Assembly: GCF_947507565.1 (NCBI RefSeq)
Contig: NC_089187.1
Location: 248,001 to 312,000 of the forward strand
DNA from: Oscarella lobularis
Taxonomy: Eukaryota > Porifera > Homoscleromorpha > Homosclerophorida > Oscarellidae
Direction of reading: 5' to 3'
DNA length: 64,000 nt
Part shown: piece by piece, positions 1-10,936 of the stretch
Numbering within the stretch: the stretch's first letter is position 1
Layout of the letters: every line of letters begins with the position of its first letter
The notes under the pieces: model-generated
What the model saw: the letters and a program-made list of their open reading frames with translations, nothing else
Databases searched by the model: none
What the model was told of the DNA's origin: nothing
Made by a program: the position numbers and the translations under genes

Positions 1-3000
1 GTCCACGTGACTGACACGATTACCAAACTCGTCTTTCATCTGTTGCAATGCCACAGTCGGATACAGTCCCCTTGGCGGAGAACCAGCTCTCGGATGAAGA
101 GAATCCAAAGCCTAGAAAAACAAATAAAAAAATAAGTTATTTCGAGCTCCAACTTGACTCACAATCGACTCAGTATTATCCGGGAATTGATTCGGAGATT
201 CTGGAGCGGAAGGAAGAGAGGCAAGTGTAGCTAAAGGATCAGACGATACACCCGAAGCGAAATGAACGCGCGGTCCTAAGAAAAATCCAACTATATGACG
301 TCATCCCTACAGAAAAACTGACCTTGTGGCTGAATTGAAGAGAAGAAATCCTCGCTCGCCTGGGGAGCTCTCCATCGAGGATGTTTCGCCTAAAGAACGC
401 GTTTAATTATTTAATTATTTAATTTATTGAGTAGTACTTTGAATGCAATGAGAGATTTTTCTGTCTTTCCGTTTTCTGCCTGTTCGTTGTTTTGCGCTTC
501 CGTGAATTCGTCCGATTTCCACTGCAATACAGAGTAGCACAAGAGGCTCACTAAATTGGAATTTTTTACCATTGGGTTTCCGTGTTTTTTGACGTCCATC
601 ATCGCAAACGAACAAACGTCGCCGACGCCGGGAACGGTCACGGTGAATTTTTGATAAAATTCAACGATTTCCATGGCTTTCAATCGAAGAGAAAACATGA
701 GAAGAAGCGGCGTCACAATGGGACTCAGCAATTCCTCAAAATACCAAACCTAAACGCAATATAGAATTACCCAGCTGAAAATAACAGATATAAAAAATGA
801 ACGACTATTTGGAATTGCAGAAGACGAGTAAAATAATCACGTGCCTAATAAAGAGAAAAAATAAAAACGTAGTTATTATTATTATTCTTTGTTTGTTTGT
901 ATACTTGTGTTGTGTGTGCTACTTTCGTCCAAGAGGGAGGAATGTAGTGAACGTAATTAGCCACTTCGGTCAGCTTTGCTTGCGGATCAAAAGGCAAATT
1001 CTAAAGACACGTCAATTCATTCATTTTAATTCATTGATTCTCTGATTTTACCTCATCTGGGATCAAAGATCGCGAGAGAGACACAGTAAAGCCTAAACAA
1101 CGTAACACGTGAAATTTAGAGACTATCAAATTAAAAATCTGACCTAGAATACTAATAACAACAAAAATGTAGTCAGCCAATAGAAGTTGCTCGTTGACAA
1201 CATTAGCGACAATTAGAATCGCAAGCCACGCTCCCGCAAAAAATCCAATAGTTCTTAATTAAATACATTAATTAATTACTACATTAATTAATTAATTTTC
1301 TTACTGGGCTACGACAATAAAGAGTCTTCTCAAGGGAAAACAGTCCATGTATTCTTTTCCGGGTTTGTATCCCTTGTCCAATCTAAAATAAATTTAAAAA
1401 TTCCATTAGTGAATCTAGACGTATTTCTGACCTGAATTTCAGTTCGTGGTCTAGTTCGTTGAAGTGTCTCAATCTGATTCGACCATACTGAGACCTTGAA
1501 ACGATTTTAATTAATTAGTTAATTAATCTATTGCTCCTTCTCTTTCTCACCATCTCCGTGAGCTCAGAGTAGACGGATTGCGCTTGATAATCTAAAAGAA
1601 AACGATTTCTGGATTGTCTAAGAAGTGCTACTACGTAGCAACGTACGTCTACATAACTGAAGAAAGAGTAGAGAACTTGATACGCAAATATGAAGGGAAA
1701 TAGCAAAAGATTGACGAGACCAATCCAAAAGAACTTCTTCGACAATCTAAACCAATCACAATCGAATAAAAGACGCGTAATAATTTATCTATTTATTCAT
1801 TACCTGTCAGCCAGATCAAATTTATTAACGGATTTTCTATACTCATCCCTTAGTTGCCAACTTGTAGCAAACGGATCGCTGAAGAGAATCATTTTCAAAT
1901 TGAATTTCATTCCCAAAGTGAGAAAAGTTCTAAAAGAACCCCCAAAAATGACGTCAAAATTAAACAATTCATATCAACCACCTTTCTCCTAGCAACGGAA
2001 ATCGATACAAATGAGATACAATTCCCTTATTTTCCATCGCCAAGAGAAAGTTCCTTCGTCTCATAATTCGATTAACAACATCTGACGTCACAAGATCAAT
2101 AAATAAATAAAATTAAAACTTTGAATAAATTACCTAATTCCGTGAGTCGATCCTTGTCGATACAAAGTGGCATCAAGCCTTGTCTGTCTATCAGAGTTTG
2201 CAACACTTGGGCCCAAGTCTTGTTCACCAAATCATCCTAAAAAAGTCAAAAATTTCTTATTGCGCAACTTTGTTGCTATGCCTCTTTACGTCGTGAATTT
2301 GCAGGATTTGAGAATAGAAGGTCTTCATGCGCCACGCCTCCCAAATTTTCTTGGAAACGTACACAAATTGAACGAACCAAAAGACACTTGCGACAAAGAG
2401 GAAAAGACTGACACCAAACATTTGATCCGTCCTATATAGAGAAAAAACAATAAATACCCATACATACGATTAAGCCAGTTAATTTTTATTAGATTAAATA
2501 ACTTCTATGTGGAAACCCTCCCACAAATTTTATTCTAATCAAATCAAAATTATTTTCATACTCACTTTAGTCTACTTATTTCTTTGAAGTCAAATACGGC
2601 GAAGACGGAATTTCCCTGAAAGCGATATCGAACCGTCGTTCCATTCTCGACCACGGGGTCTCCATAGTGAAACACGAAATCATAATCAATACAGACAAGC
2701 AAAACGAGCGAGATGAAGACAATAAATACAAATTGCCTAAACAGAGAAAAATCAAAATAAATAAATAAATAATTAATTAAATGATTTGACGTACACAAGT
2801 CTGAATAATTCCTCCACGAAAATGCAGACGAATCCTTGTCTCGAATAATAGGTATAGATCTAAGAATTCAACATTTTTTTTATTGATTCCCGGATTCGTA
2901 GAGCTTACTTGGCTGAAAAAGTCGTCGAGATCTTTGATGAGACCCCACTGGAAGGAAGCTAGAGTAGATCACGTGATCAACCCCGAACCGGGTCCCCCCC

Positions 3001-3114
3001 TTTTTCGCGTCGTTTTCTACTTTGTGCCGTCGTTCCGACGTGTTCGTCGGGCGGATTTTCGTCTTCTGACAAGATTCGCTGGTAGCGTTGCTTGCTTTTG
3101 TACGAAGCGGCCAT
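1..3114 (-). CDS. ATG9: Autophagy-related protein 9 (lipid scramblase), 3' end cut by the window edge
   Basis: Multi-exon gene read right to left. The start at 3114 opens a 126-nt first exon (MAASYKSKQRYQRILSEDE...), then a 41-nt intron (2948-2988) and WGLIKDLDDFFSQ, matching the ATG9 N-terminus before the first membrane helix. Later exons show FWIGLVNLLLFPFIFAY, IRLRHFNELDHELKFR, LDKGYKPGKEYMDCFP, LLSPIVTPLLLMFSLR and VPGVGDVCSFAMMDVKKHG, all in the order of the ATG9 core. An intron removes about 50 nt after HGNPM and resumes at WKSDEF...QAENGKTE. Two further short introns lead to a Ser/Pro-rich tail that is still open at base 1. In other organisms ATG9 is the multispanning scramblase of Golgi/endosome vesicles that seeds autophagosome membranes. 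Family assignment is secure; the tail exons (1-380) are inferred from splice signals. Confidence 0.93.
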
Positions 3115-3401
3115 AAACGCGATTACGAGGAAGAGTCCGCGACGTAACAAACGCGAAATCTAGACCAATTCTGAGTAAAACGGTCGCGTATTCGCCTCCT
3201 CTCTACCTCGATAAGACGATTTTGATGCGGAAAGTGCCTGAAAGAAAGTCGTTTACAAGTACAGTGTAGTTCTGATTGATAATGACGTAATAAGGCAACC
3301 GGGATACTGACGCCTCGACGTGCGCCAATTACGCAGATTTACATAATGTAAAAAGAAGAGAAGGTTACAAAAAAATTTCTAGAATAATTTTATAATAATA
3401 A
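3115..3401. other. Intergenic: ATG9 5' flank and 3' flank of the ankyrin kinase
   Basis: 287 bp between the ATG9 start and the stop of the next minus-strand gene. The ATG9-proximal half is CpG-rich and probably holds its promoter and 5' UTR. The other half is AT-rich 3' flank. I see no open frame with splice signals and no canonical AATAAA in sense for the kinase gene. Confidence 0.5.
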
Positions 3402-5216
3402 TCATGGATACTTTTTGGCTTCGTCGGTAATCTCGCCTTTTAGACGACGAACGATATCTGCAAAATTGGGCCGCGCGTCCGCCTTCTCCTCCCAACACAT
3501 TCGCGCGAGATCGCAAAACGATTGGGGCGCCTCTCTGGACGATCTAGGCAGCGTGGGACGAGAGCCCTTACACACGGCAAACATGAGCTGGAGAGCGTTC
3601 ATCTGCTGATCGGAAAACGGAATTTCCCTCGTCGCAATTTCACACAGAACAATTCCTATAGAATCATTATACAAAAAATACGTCTTTGATTCGATTTTTA
3701 CCGAACGCGTAGACGTCAATCTTTTCGGAGACCTTTTGAGCGTGCAAAAGTTCGGGAGACATGTACTGGTATTGAAAGAGTCAAAAGAAAATATGAATTT
3801 CTTTTCTATTACTTACCGCTGGCGTTCCGCGTGTGCTGGACATCATAGTCAACGTGTGTTCCTTCGTTCTAGTCAATCCCTAAATATGCACGTACAAAAC
3901 TATGGCTATTAGAGCGAATTTTAATTACAAAATCAGCCACTTTGGTAGTGAAATCTTCAGCAACCTTAGAAAAGTATTCGTCTATAAAAATCCTAATTCA
4001 TTATTTTATTTTCGCTTACTAATAAATTCATTGACTTCAAGTCTCTGTGTAAAACGGGAGGATTCATGGAGTGAAGATAGTCCATTCCTTGAGCTGCATT
4101 GCAAGACTAGAGAGAGAGAGAGAAAAAATGAATTCTTATTACGGGAGTTCAGTGATGGTACCATGGAAACTCTTCTGGACCATCGAAGCATTATGGTTCT
4201 CTTGTGAAGAACGTCAAAAAGACTTCCCCTCCCCATCAGTTCCGTCACAATACAATAGTAGCCTTCGTCGCAACAAGCGCCAACAAACTTCGTAACGTAT
4301 TCATGTCTCAATTTGCTAATTCAACGAGATTCTCACCACCAAATCCCCCCTTCAAATGATTAATTAATTACCTCATAATTTCAACTTCCTTGAAAAAAGT
4401 CTCAATAATTTTATCCTGCATCGACCCAATATTCTTAAGCTCCTTCACAGCCACCGTCTGCCCTCGAAACGTTCCCGCATAAACGTCTCCAAATCCCCCA
4501 GTGCCAAGCAACCGACCCGTCTATATCAATAATTAAATTCACGACGATTTCAATTGACTATTATATCACCTTAATATCCTCTTTCCTTAGCTGCCACGTA
4601 GGCATCAAGTCTTCTCTAGTGCACGTCGGTTCTTTGCGTTTTCGAGGAGGAGAAGGAGAAGGAGGCTTTTTCGCTTCAGGCGGAGGTAGATTTTCTTCGT
4701 CAACAGGCGACACAGGCGACGTTGTTGCATTGGCATAAGAGGTGGCAACCTCCGGTGGCGTAGCTGGATAAGCGGCGGCGACGGACTCTGGTCGCGGCGC
4801 AGCATATTCATTCTTCTTCTCTTTTTCTTTCTGCTCTTTTGAAAGTGCCGTTGCCGCTTGGGGAGCCGACGAACGACGCGACGACGACGACGACGACGAA
4901 GCGTTGGGAAAATTAAATAAGCCAGATGACCCCGGCTTTTGCTTCGGAATCTCAACCGCCGAAAGATGAGATAAATCATTGGGAGTTTTGTAATACTGGT
5001 CAGGTGGCAATAACGGCTTAGGAGATAGAGCAAGTTGATCCATCCTTTCATTTATTCGATGAGATTGATCTGTATTCTCCGGATGGATCTGCTGCTGTTG
5101 AGCTGTAGAATACACTTGGCTATATTCACCAGCGTCAATTACAAAATCCATTAAATTGCTTTTCTCCTTGGAATTTACACCGGCGCCGCCACCGTCAGTC
5201 GAATCTCGTCGATGAT

Positions 5217-5256
<40 letters not shown>

Positions 5257-7750
5257 CACGGGAAAAACCGGCGGAGAACTGAGTTGTTCCAATGCTCTGC
5301 TATTGCTTGGATCCGAAGTCGTTCTTCCAAAGGAAATTTTCTTGTTTTGAATTGAAAGCGGATCGTCGTCTTCGTGAGGCAAAATCGTCTCAGTTGCACT
5401 CGTCGCTGGACTCGGAGTTGCGACGCGCTCTTTGTTGGGAAGTGGGCCTTCTTCAGCACAAACTAAAAAAAATCCTTCAATGAAGAAGAAGCCTATTTCA
5501 AATAATTCTTTTTTACCTTTTAGTTTTTCTTTGAACGCTTTTTCGACTAAACTTAGAACGGAATTACCGTGGAGATCCTTTTTCGTCAAGTCGCCGCCGT
5601 GTCCTGATTATTATAAATTAAATAAAATGACGTCATATTTAATATTGTCTCTGTACTTGCAAAAAGTCGGCAAATGTCTTTTGAGACTGGATCTTGATCC
5701 GAACTCATTGCCACTTGGTGAAAGGGACTGATTTTTCGTCGTCCAACCGTGACGTTAATTTTGGCACCGTGTTCCACCAAAATTTGGCACAAGTCGTACG
5801 ATTTTGCTTCGGCAGCCAAAAACAGAGCCGTATCCTCTCGCCCCGATTTCTACAAAAATTAAATCATTTCTCAACGTCCGGGTTTATGTAATTATTTACT
5901 GGTTGAACGTTGACATCAGCCTTTTTAGTTACAAGTAACCTAGCAATGTCTATAGCATTGGATTTGACTGCACACATGAGAGCAGTCCATCCCTTATCAT
6001 TCATACGATTCACAGTTATCGGACTAGCCCATAGCAGCAGTTCAGCACACTTAAAAAAATTAATTAATTAATTAATCACCTATATACAGTATTAGGTTTA
6101 CTTCAACTGAACAAGTTGGACTAGTGCAGGACGCGTGAAGAGGAAGACCTCCTTTACAATTCCTTATATCAGGAGAAGCTCCTGAACGTAGCAATAAATC
6201 CACGTGACGAGCCAAGCCGTCGCTATTTTTCAATAGACGTTTTTTTGAGTGCAAAAATGCTCGCGGTTTTCTCTTACTTTGCGGCTGCAAAAAGCGGCGT
6301 TTCGCCCGCTTCGTTTTGCGAATTAATCGGTATTTTGTGCGTGAGAAGATGCTGTAAAATTCTAAAGGACTTCTCGTGGTCCTGCGACGCGCGACAGGCC
6401 AAGTGAAGAGCCGTGTTTCTCACGTCGTTGATTGCGCCTATGTCGGCGCCCAACTGAGAAAGAACGTGAAGAACGTCAAGCTACAAGAAAAAAAATTCTT
6501 ATTTATATATATAATAAATATTACTAATCATACCCGGAAGTTTTCTACTGCACAATGCACTAGCGTTCTTCTTTTCAAATTGACATTTACACCAACATTG
6601 TTCTCCTTTAGATGAGCGACAAGTTGATCCGGTGAACCGGATGCGCAGAGAACAAACGCCTCCTTCACAGCTACAAATAAAAATACTCAATAAATTAAAT
6701 CTTATTGACTTTGTGTAGTACATTTTAGAGTATCTTCACTAGGCAAGTATATCCCACGTTCTTGAAACGCAGCTAAAAAACAATAAAATCAATACACATA
6801 TTATATAGATTATGTATTACCTCGCATTGCTTTTGCTAGTTCTACGGAGTGAGCTAAGGCACACTCATAGGCCGTCTTTCCTTCCTCGTTCTTCGTATCG
6901 TGTCTCGCTCCTCCCTTGATGAGAACCAGAGCCGGAGCAATGGAGCCGACTTTGGCTATTTCGTGCAAAGCCGTTTGCCCCTCTTTCGGCTCTTGGGCGT
7001 CAATATTCGCGCGACTATCAATCAAAATTTGAAGAATATTCGTATCTCTCAACCGAGCGGCAGCAAGCAGCGGAAAAACACCTAAAGTAACCAAGTATTC
7101 AAAAATATAAATTTAATAAAAAATTTCATTATACCAAACACATCCTCTTTATTGACGTTCGCTCCAGAGTGAACCAAATACTGAACAGTATTAAACTCGC
7201 CCTGCTTAACCGCAAGCAAAAGCGGCGTTTCGTGATGAAAAGTCACCACGTTGACATTGTCATAATATGGAATCAATTCAGCAATAACATTCGGATGTCC
7301 GACGGCGTCGTGAATGGCTCCAAATCCCTCCTTATCCCGTATATCCACATTAGCGCCGCTTTGGAGTAAATATCGCGCGCATTCGACCAATCCCGCTCGA
7401 CAGGCCATTTTCAATGGAGTCCATCCATTGATATCTCGAGCGTTGATATCCGGGCGACTCACTCCTCCGCGAATCGAATTCAAAAGAAGACGAAGTATAT
7501 GGCATCGTTTTCGATCCTGATCGGCGTCGTTCGAACAGTCGAGCGTGCAGTGGAGCGGCGTTTGTCGCGTGTCGAGATTCTGCGTTATGGGCACGCCCAC
7601 TCTTCCGAGAAGATATTCCACGAGATCGACGCGACCCAGCGAGCAGAACGTGTGTAGAAGTGTCGCGCCGTTCTTTTTGACGTCGATGCTCGCTTCGCGA
7701 GCGAGACGACGAAATTCGTCGACTGTCCTCGCGAAGATGAGACGATCCAT
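3402..7750 (-). CDS. Ankyrin-repeat protein kinase of the TKL group, about 1,200 aa
   Basis: The start at 7750 ([15 protein letters not shown]) opens a long ankyrin region with repeats such as [81 protein letters not shown] and [11 protein letters not shown] low-complexity Ser/Pro/Ala linker follows (4561-5450, with a 13-Ala tract). The C-terminal kinase domain has a glycine loop [11 protein letters not shown], lysine in [34 protein letters not shown], a VADFGLTR DFG motif, GTPAYMSPEL and [16 protein letters not shown]. HRDLKxxN indicates a Ser/Thr-type TKL kinase, and the architecture recalls TNNI3K (ankyrin plus TKL) without proving orthology. All motifs needed for catalysis are present. 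The apparent frame break near the activation segment disappears with an acceptor giving [15 protein letters not shown]. Function and substrate are unknown. Confidence 0.88.
5217..5255 (-). repeat. (CCG)13 triplet repeat encoding polyalanine
   Basis: Thirteen perfect CCG units on the plus strand, read as consecutive alanine codons in the linker of the ankyrin kinase, just before [12 protein letters not shown] perfect triplet run of this length is likely to vary in length between alleles. Confidence 0.95.
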
Positions 7751-7960
7751 CTTTTCTCGATTAGAAGCGATGCGTCCGACGTTGCAGCATTTGCTGCGTG
7801 CACGGGAAGAAGACGGCTTTCGGCACGCGGGGACTTTCCGGGGGAAAACGACCCTTCTCTGCGGAGCAAGCGCAATTCGATCACGTGCTCGTTTACCTCA
7901 ATTGATTATATTCTATAGCCTTAGTGGTGCGCAGTGCGATTAAACAAGACAAAATTCTTT
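7751..7960 (-). promoter_or_regulatory. Short intergenic region with an E-box, probable promoter of the ankyrin kinase
   Basis: 210 bp between the TGA of the upstream ankyrin gene and the ATG at 7750. It is CpG-rich and has ATCACGTG with the CACGTG core at 7882-7887, like several other start regions in this window. This is the main reason for treating the two ankyrin genes as separate; a joint transcript is not excluded. Confidence 0.45.
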
Positions 7961-9556
7961 TCAAACGTACATCGATTCTGCTTTGAAATCGAGATTGAGT
8001 ATTGGATCGGAGCCGTATCGAACCATTTCCGGTTTACCCTCAGAAGTAGGCGACAGAACGTCGCTAAGTTGTCTTGCTGAAGCTGAGGAAGAAAGACTGG
8101 GCGGAAAATCGGAAGACTCGGCGTCGCTGTCTGTCGAGAGTCGACGATGGAGTCTCTGCTTATCGCTCGTCATCAAAGCTTTAACCATGACCTTGGTTGA
8201 TACGGAAAAAGTGCGATCCTTTTTCGGCACTCTTTTATTAGGAGGAACGGGATCTTTTGGTGTCGTCGTCGTCGTCGTTCGGGTTTGATTTTGGAGGAAA
8301 TGCGTTGCAGATGCTCCGAGAGTCTGTTGCATCGTTTCAGAGGAATTTGGACAGGAAACGAGACTTTTATAGAGGATATAATTGGTTAAGTGTTTATCGC
8401 TTTGAAAGGCGGACATTGATTGGAGGATCGGCTGGAGGGCACTCATTGGTCGATAGAGATGACCCAGATGATTACGAATAGCAATTCTACATTGGACTTC
8501 AAGAGGAGGAACAGCGGCATCTTGCTTCATTACCAAAACAGCTGCGAAGAAGAAAAATCAATAACTCATATTTAAACTGCACGTGTCTTACCTCTGGCCT
8601 CGCTGATCATATTACTGACTGTCATGTGACCAGCCATTTTAGCGGTAATATCCGGGGTCCCAGGAAATGCGATTACGCGCATTTTATGAACACTTGGCGC
8701 ACCCGGTCGGCGCACGCTACCAGATCGAGTCACGGGCGCTCCGGCTCGTTTACCATCCATTCGCGTATGATGATCAATCTATTAATACATTGACGTCACA
8801 TCCGCGCGGGATTTTTTTTCTTACCGTGGGATTGGCGCCGGCGCCGAGCAAAATTGCCGTCGCGAGTTCGTTGCCGGTCGATGCGGCGATGTGAAGGGGC
8901 GTTTCGGCGTCTCCGTTCTGAACGTCGACGTCGCAATGGGGCCATCGGGCCAATTGGGAAACGCATTGAGCGCGACGACGCGTCTGTCGCGAATTGGGTC
9001 CCACGAAACTAGCGATGTGCAATGGGGTCGAATTCGCGCCGTCTCCCGCGTTGGGATCGATCGTTTTGACGCGATGCAGGAGAAGGCGTAGGACGGGGGC
9101 GTGGCCGAATTCGCAGGCCAAGTGCAAAGCTCCTCGACCCGTCATTTCGTCCTTTGCGTTCGTTTTTGCCTTGTAGTCGAGCAGGACTTTTATCGAGTTG
9201 ACGTTACCGTAGCGAGCCGCTTCGAGAATAGGCACGGTGAGGGCTTTCTTCGAAGCGGGGCCCCCCGCGGGGTGCACCAAACTCCCGTTCGGATCGGCGC
9301 CAAATTGGAGAAGTTTTCGCACGCATTTGTGATGACCGAGGCGACAGGCAATAGAAAGAAGACTCTCGCGTTTCGCATCCGTAATCGAATCCACTTCGAG
9401 TCCGCTTTCGAGTAAAAGTTTTTCGACGAGAACGAAGTCGTCGTCGGAGAGCGCGTCTAGAATTTCCTTCTCGTAGGTCGAAAGTTTCTTTTCGGACTCG
9501 TCCGAAACGACGCCGACGCCGCCGCCGTGCAAAGACGACGATTCTTTGTTTCCCAT
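7961..9556 (-). CDS. Ankyrin-repeat protein with an N-myristoylation-type N-terminus, 499 aa
   Basis: Three exons: 8825-9556, 8592-8778 and 7961-8541, joined by GT-AG introns of 46 and 50 nt. Their lengths sum to exactly 500 codons. The protein starts MGNKESSSLHGG, a good N-myristoylation signal (Gly2, Ser6), which suggests membrane attachment. Residues about 25-245 hold five or six ankyrin repeats (SLLSIACRLGHHKCVRKLL, GALHLACEFGHAPVLRLLL, STPLHIASF, ETPLHIAASTGNELATAIL). The second half is Ser/Thr-rich, with a basic patch (PPNKRVPKKDR) and acidic serine clusters that look phosphorylatable. No kinase or other catalytic domain is visible. I cannot place it in a named family. It lies directly upstream of the ankyrin kinase on the same strand and could be a partner or a partial paralogue; that is inference. 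Confidence 0.8.
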
Positions 9557-9662
9557 CGAGTCTGTGCGTTAGTGACGTCACTACGTTCACAGAACATCCG
9601 GCGGAAATGCTCGAGACACATTGAGAATAAATTCTATGTACAATACTAAATAGAAGGCCATC

Positions 9663-10792
9663 TTATTTCTTTAGCTGTTTAGTTATCCATTCTAATCCTT
9701 GATATAAACTATAAGATGATATTTTTTATTTATTAAATCTGAAAGGGATTGGCTGACTCACCCTTCTCCTGTTAGTGCACAACACGCTTGAATATGAAAA
9801 GAATGATCCTTCAATGACGTCAAATTGAGCTGTTGAGAAATTTCCGCCGCACTCATACAGCCCTATAATTAATTAATGAATTATTTAATTATTTAGAAGA
9901 CGAGGACTGCTCAACTGTACCTCTAAGTCTTGTTTATTCGCAAATATTAGTACCCCCGCTTTCTTAAGATCCTGAGTATTAAAATCACGTATGAGTGGGA
10001 GGGCTACAAAAAGGGAAATTCAACCTCATCAGCCAACATCTTGTGTAGCTCCTCCTTCGACAGGGGCAGCCTCTCCCTGTCCGTACTATCAACGACTAAT
10101 ATCAAAAACTAAACCACAGAAGAAAAAATCTCAAACAATGAAATCGTTTCCCATAATGTCTCATTACGTCAGTGTTAATGTAATAAGTGTGCCACGCGGC
10201 TCTCAACGTCTCTTGACCCCCAATATCCCACATAAGAAACTTATTCTTTTTCCACATAATCTAAAAAACAACACCCACTCTATAGAACCAATCAATCAAC
10301 CAACCAATCAATCAATTAATTAATTCAATTGATCGTATCCAATTACATCAAAGCGAGCCGCAAACCACGACTATGTCAAATAAGATATGTAAACGTTTCT
10401 CTAGACGACAATAGGAATCGTGCAGCCATACAAATCACCTCCCCCACCCTCGTACTCCCGCTTTCTCTCACTTCCCCATACTCTATAGTCTATCTATTCG
10501 ACCTACTTCTTCGACATTGCTTCCTATTGTCGGCGAAGTGTGAACGACTTCGTTCATAAGGCTGCGTGATATTTAGAAGCGTTATTCTATAGCGGTCGAG
10601 TGTTTCGAGTGTTTTTCGCGTACAATTGATAGAGGATGGTGGTTTTTCCGGCGTTGTCCAACCCCACGATGATTATCTTGTGTTCTACGCGAGAATTCTC
10701 GTGAAAGCGGTCCCCCTTTTGCGATCGATGGACGTGCGACGTCTACCTTTGTCTCCGAATAAGCTCAGAAGCTTCGAAAACAAGAATCCCAT
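9663..10792 (-). CDS. ARL5: ARL5-type small GTPase
   Basis: Exon 1 reads [15 protein letters not shown], then a ~60-nt intron and [21 protein letters not shown], which is characteristic of ARL5. The rest follows family order: [17 protein letters not shown] (switch I), [16 protein letters not shown] (switch II), [28 protein letters not shown] (NKxD), [31 protein letters not shown] and [13 protein letters not shown] with a stop at 9663. All nucleotide-binding motifs ([18 protein letters not shown]) are intact, and Gly2 is available for myristoylation. In animals ARL5 acts at the trans-Golgi to recruit tethering factors for endosome-to-Golgi traffic. It has seven or so short exons. The next upstream gene ends only 144 bp from its start. 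Confidence 0.95.
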
Positions 10793-10873
10793 TGAGAAAG
10801 AGAGATTCTCGCCCCTCCAACGGTGTCGCTATCTGCGTCCGGGCCTCCACACGACTAACGCGCTGAGAAAAAT

Positions 10874-10879
10874 CACGTG
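10874..10879. promoter_or_regulatory. CACGTG E-box upstream of ARL5
   Basis: A palindromic E-box (ATCACGTGC context) 82 bp upstream of the ARL5 start, in the 144-bp gap before the next gene. Function is inferred from position and from recurrence at other starts in the window. Confidence 0.35.
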
Positions 10880-10936
10880 CCGACGATTAACATAGCGCAC
10901 CCGCACAATATAACAACCTTTACACAGTATCATTTT

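Noticed and set aside
3970-4020. Frameshift in the kinase activation region suggesting a pseudogene
   Set aside because: Using the acceptor TTTTCTAAG gives phase-0 [15 protein letters not shown] with all catalytic motifs intact.
4561-5589. Separate gene for the low-complexity linker
   Set aside because: It is in frame with the ankyrin exons before it and with the kinase domain after it; it is the linker of one protein.
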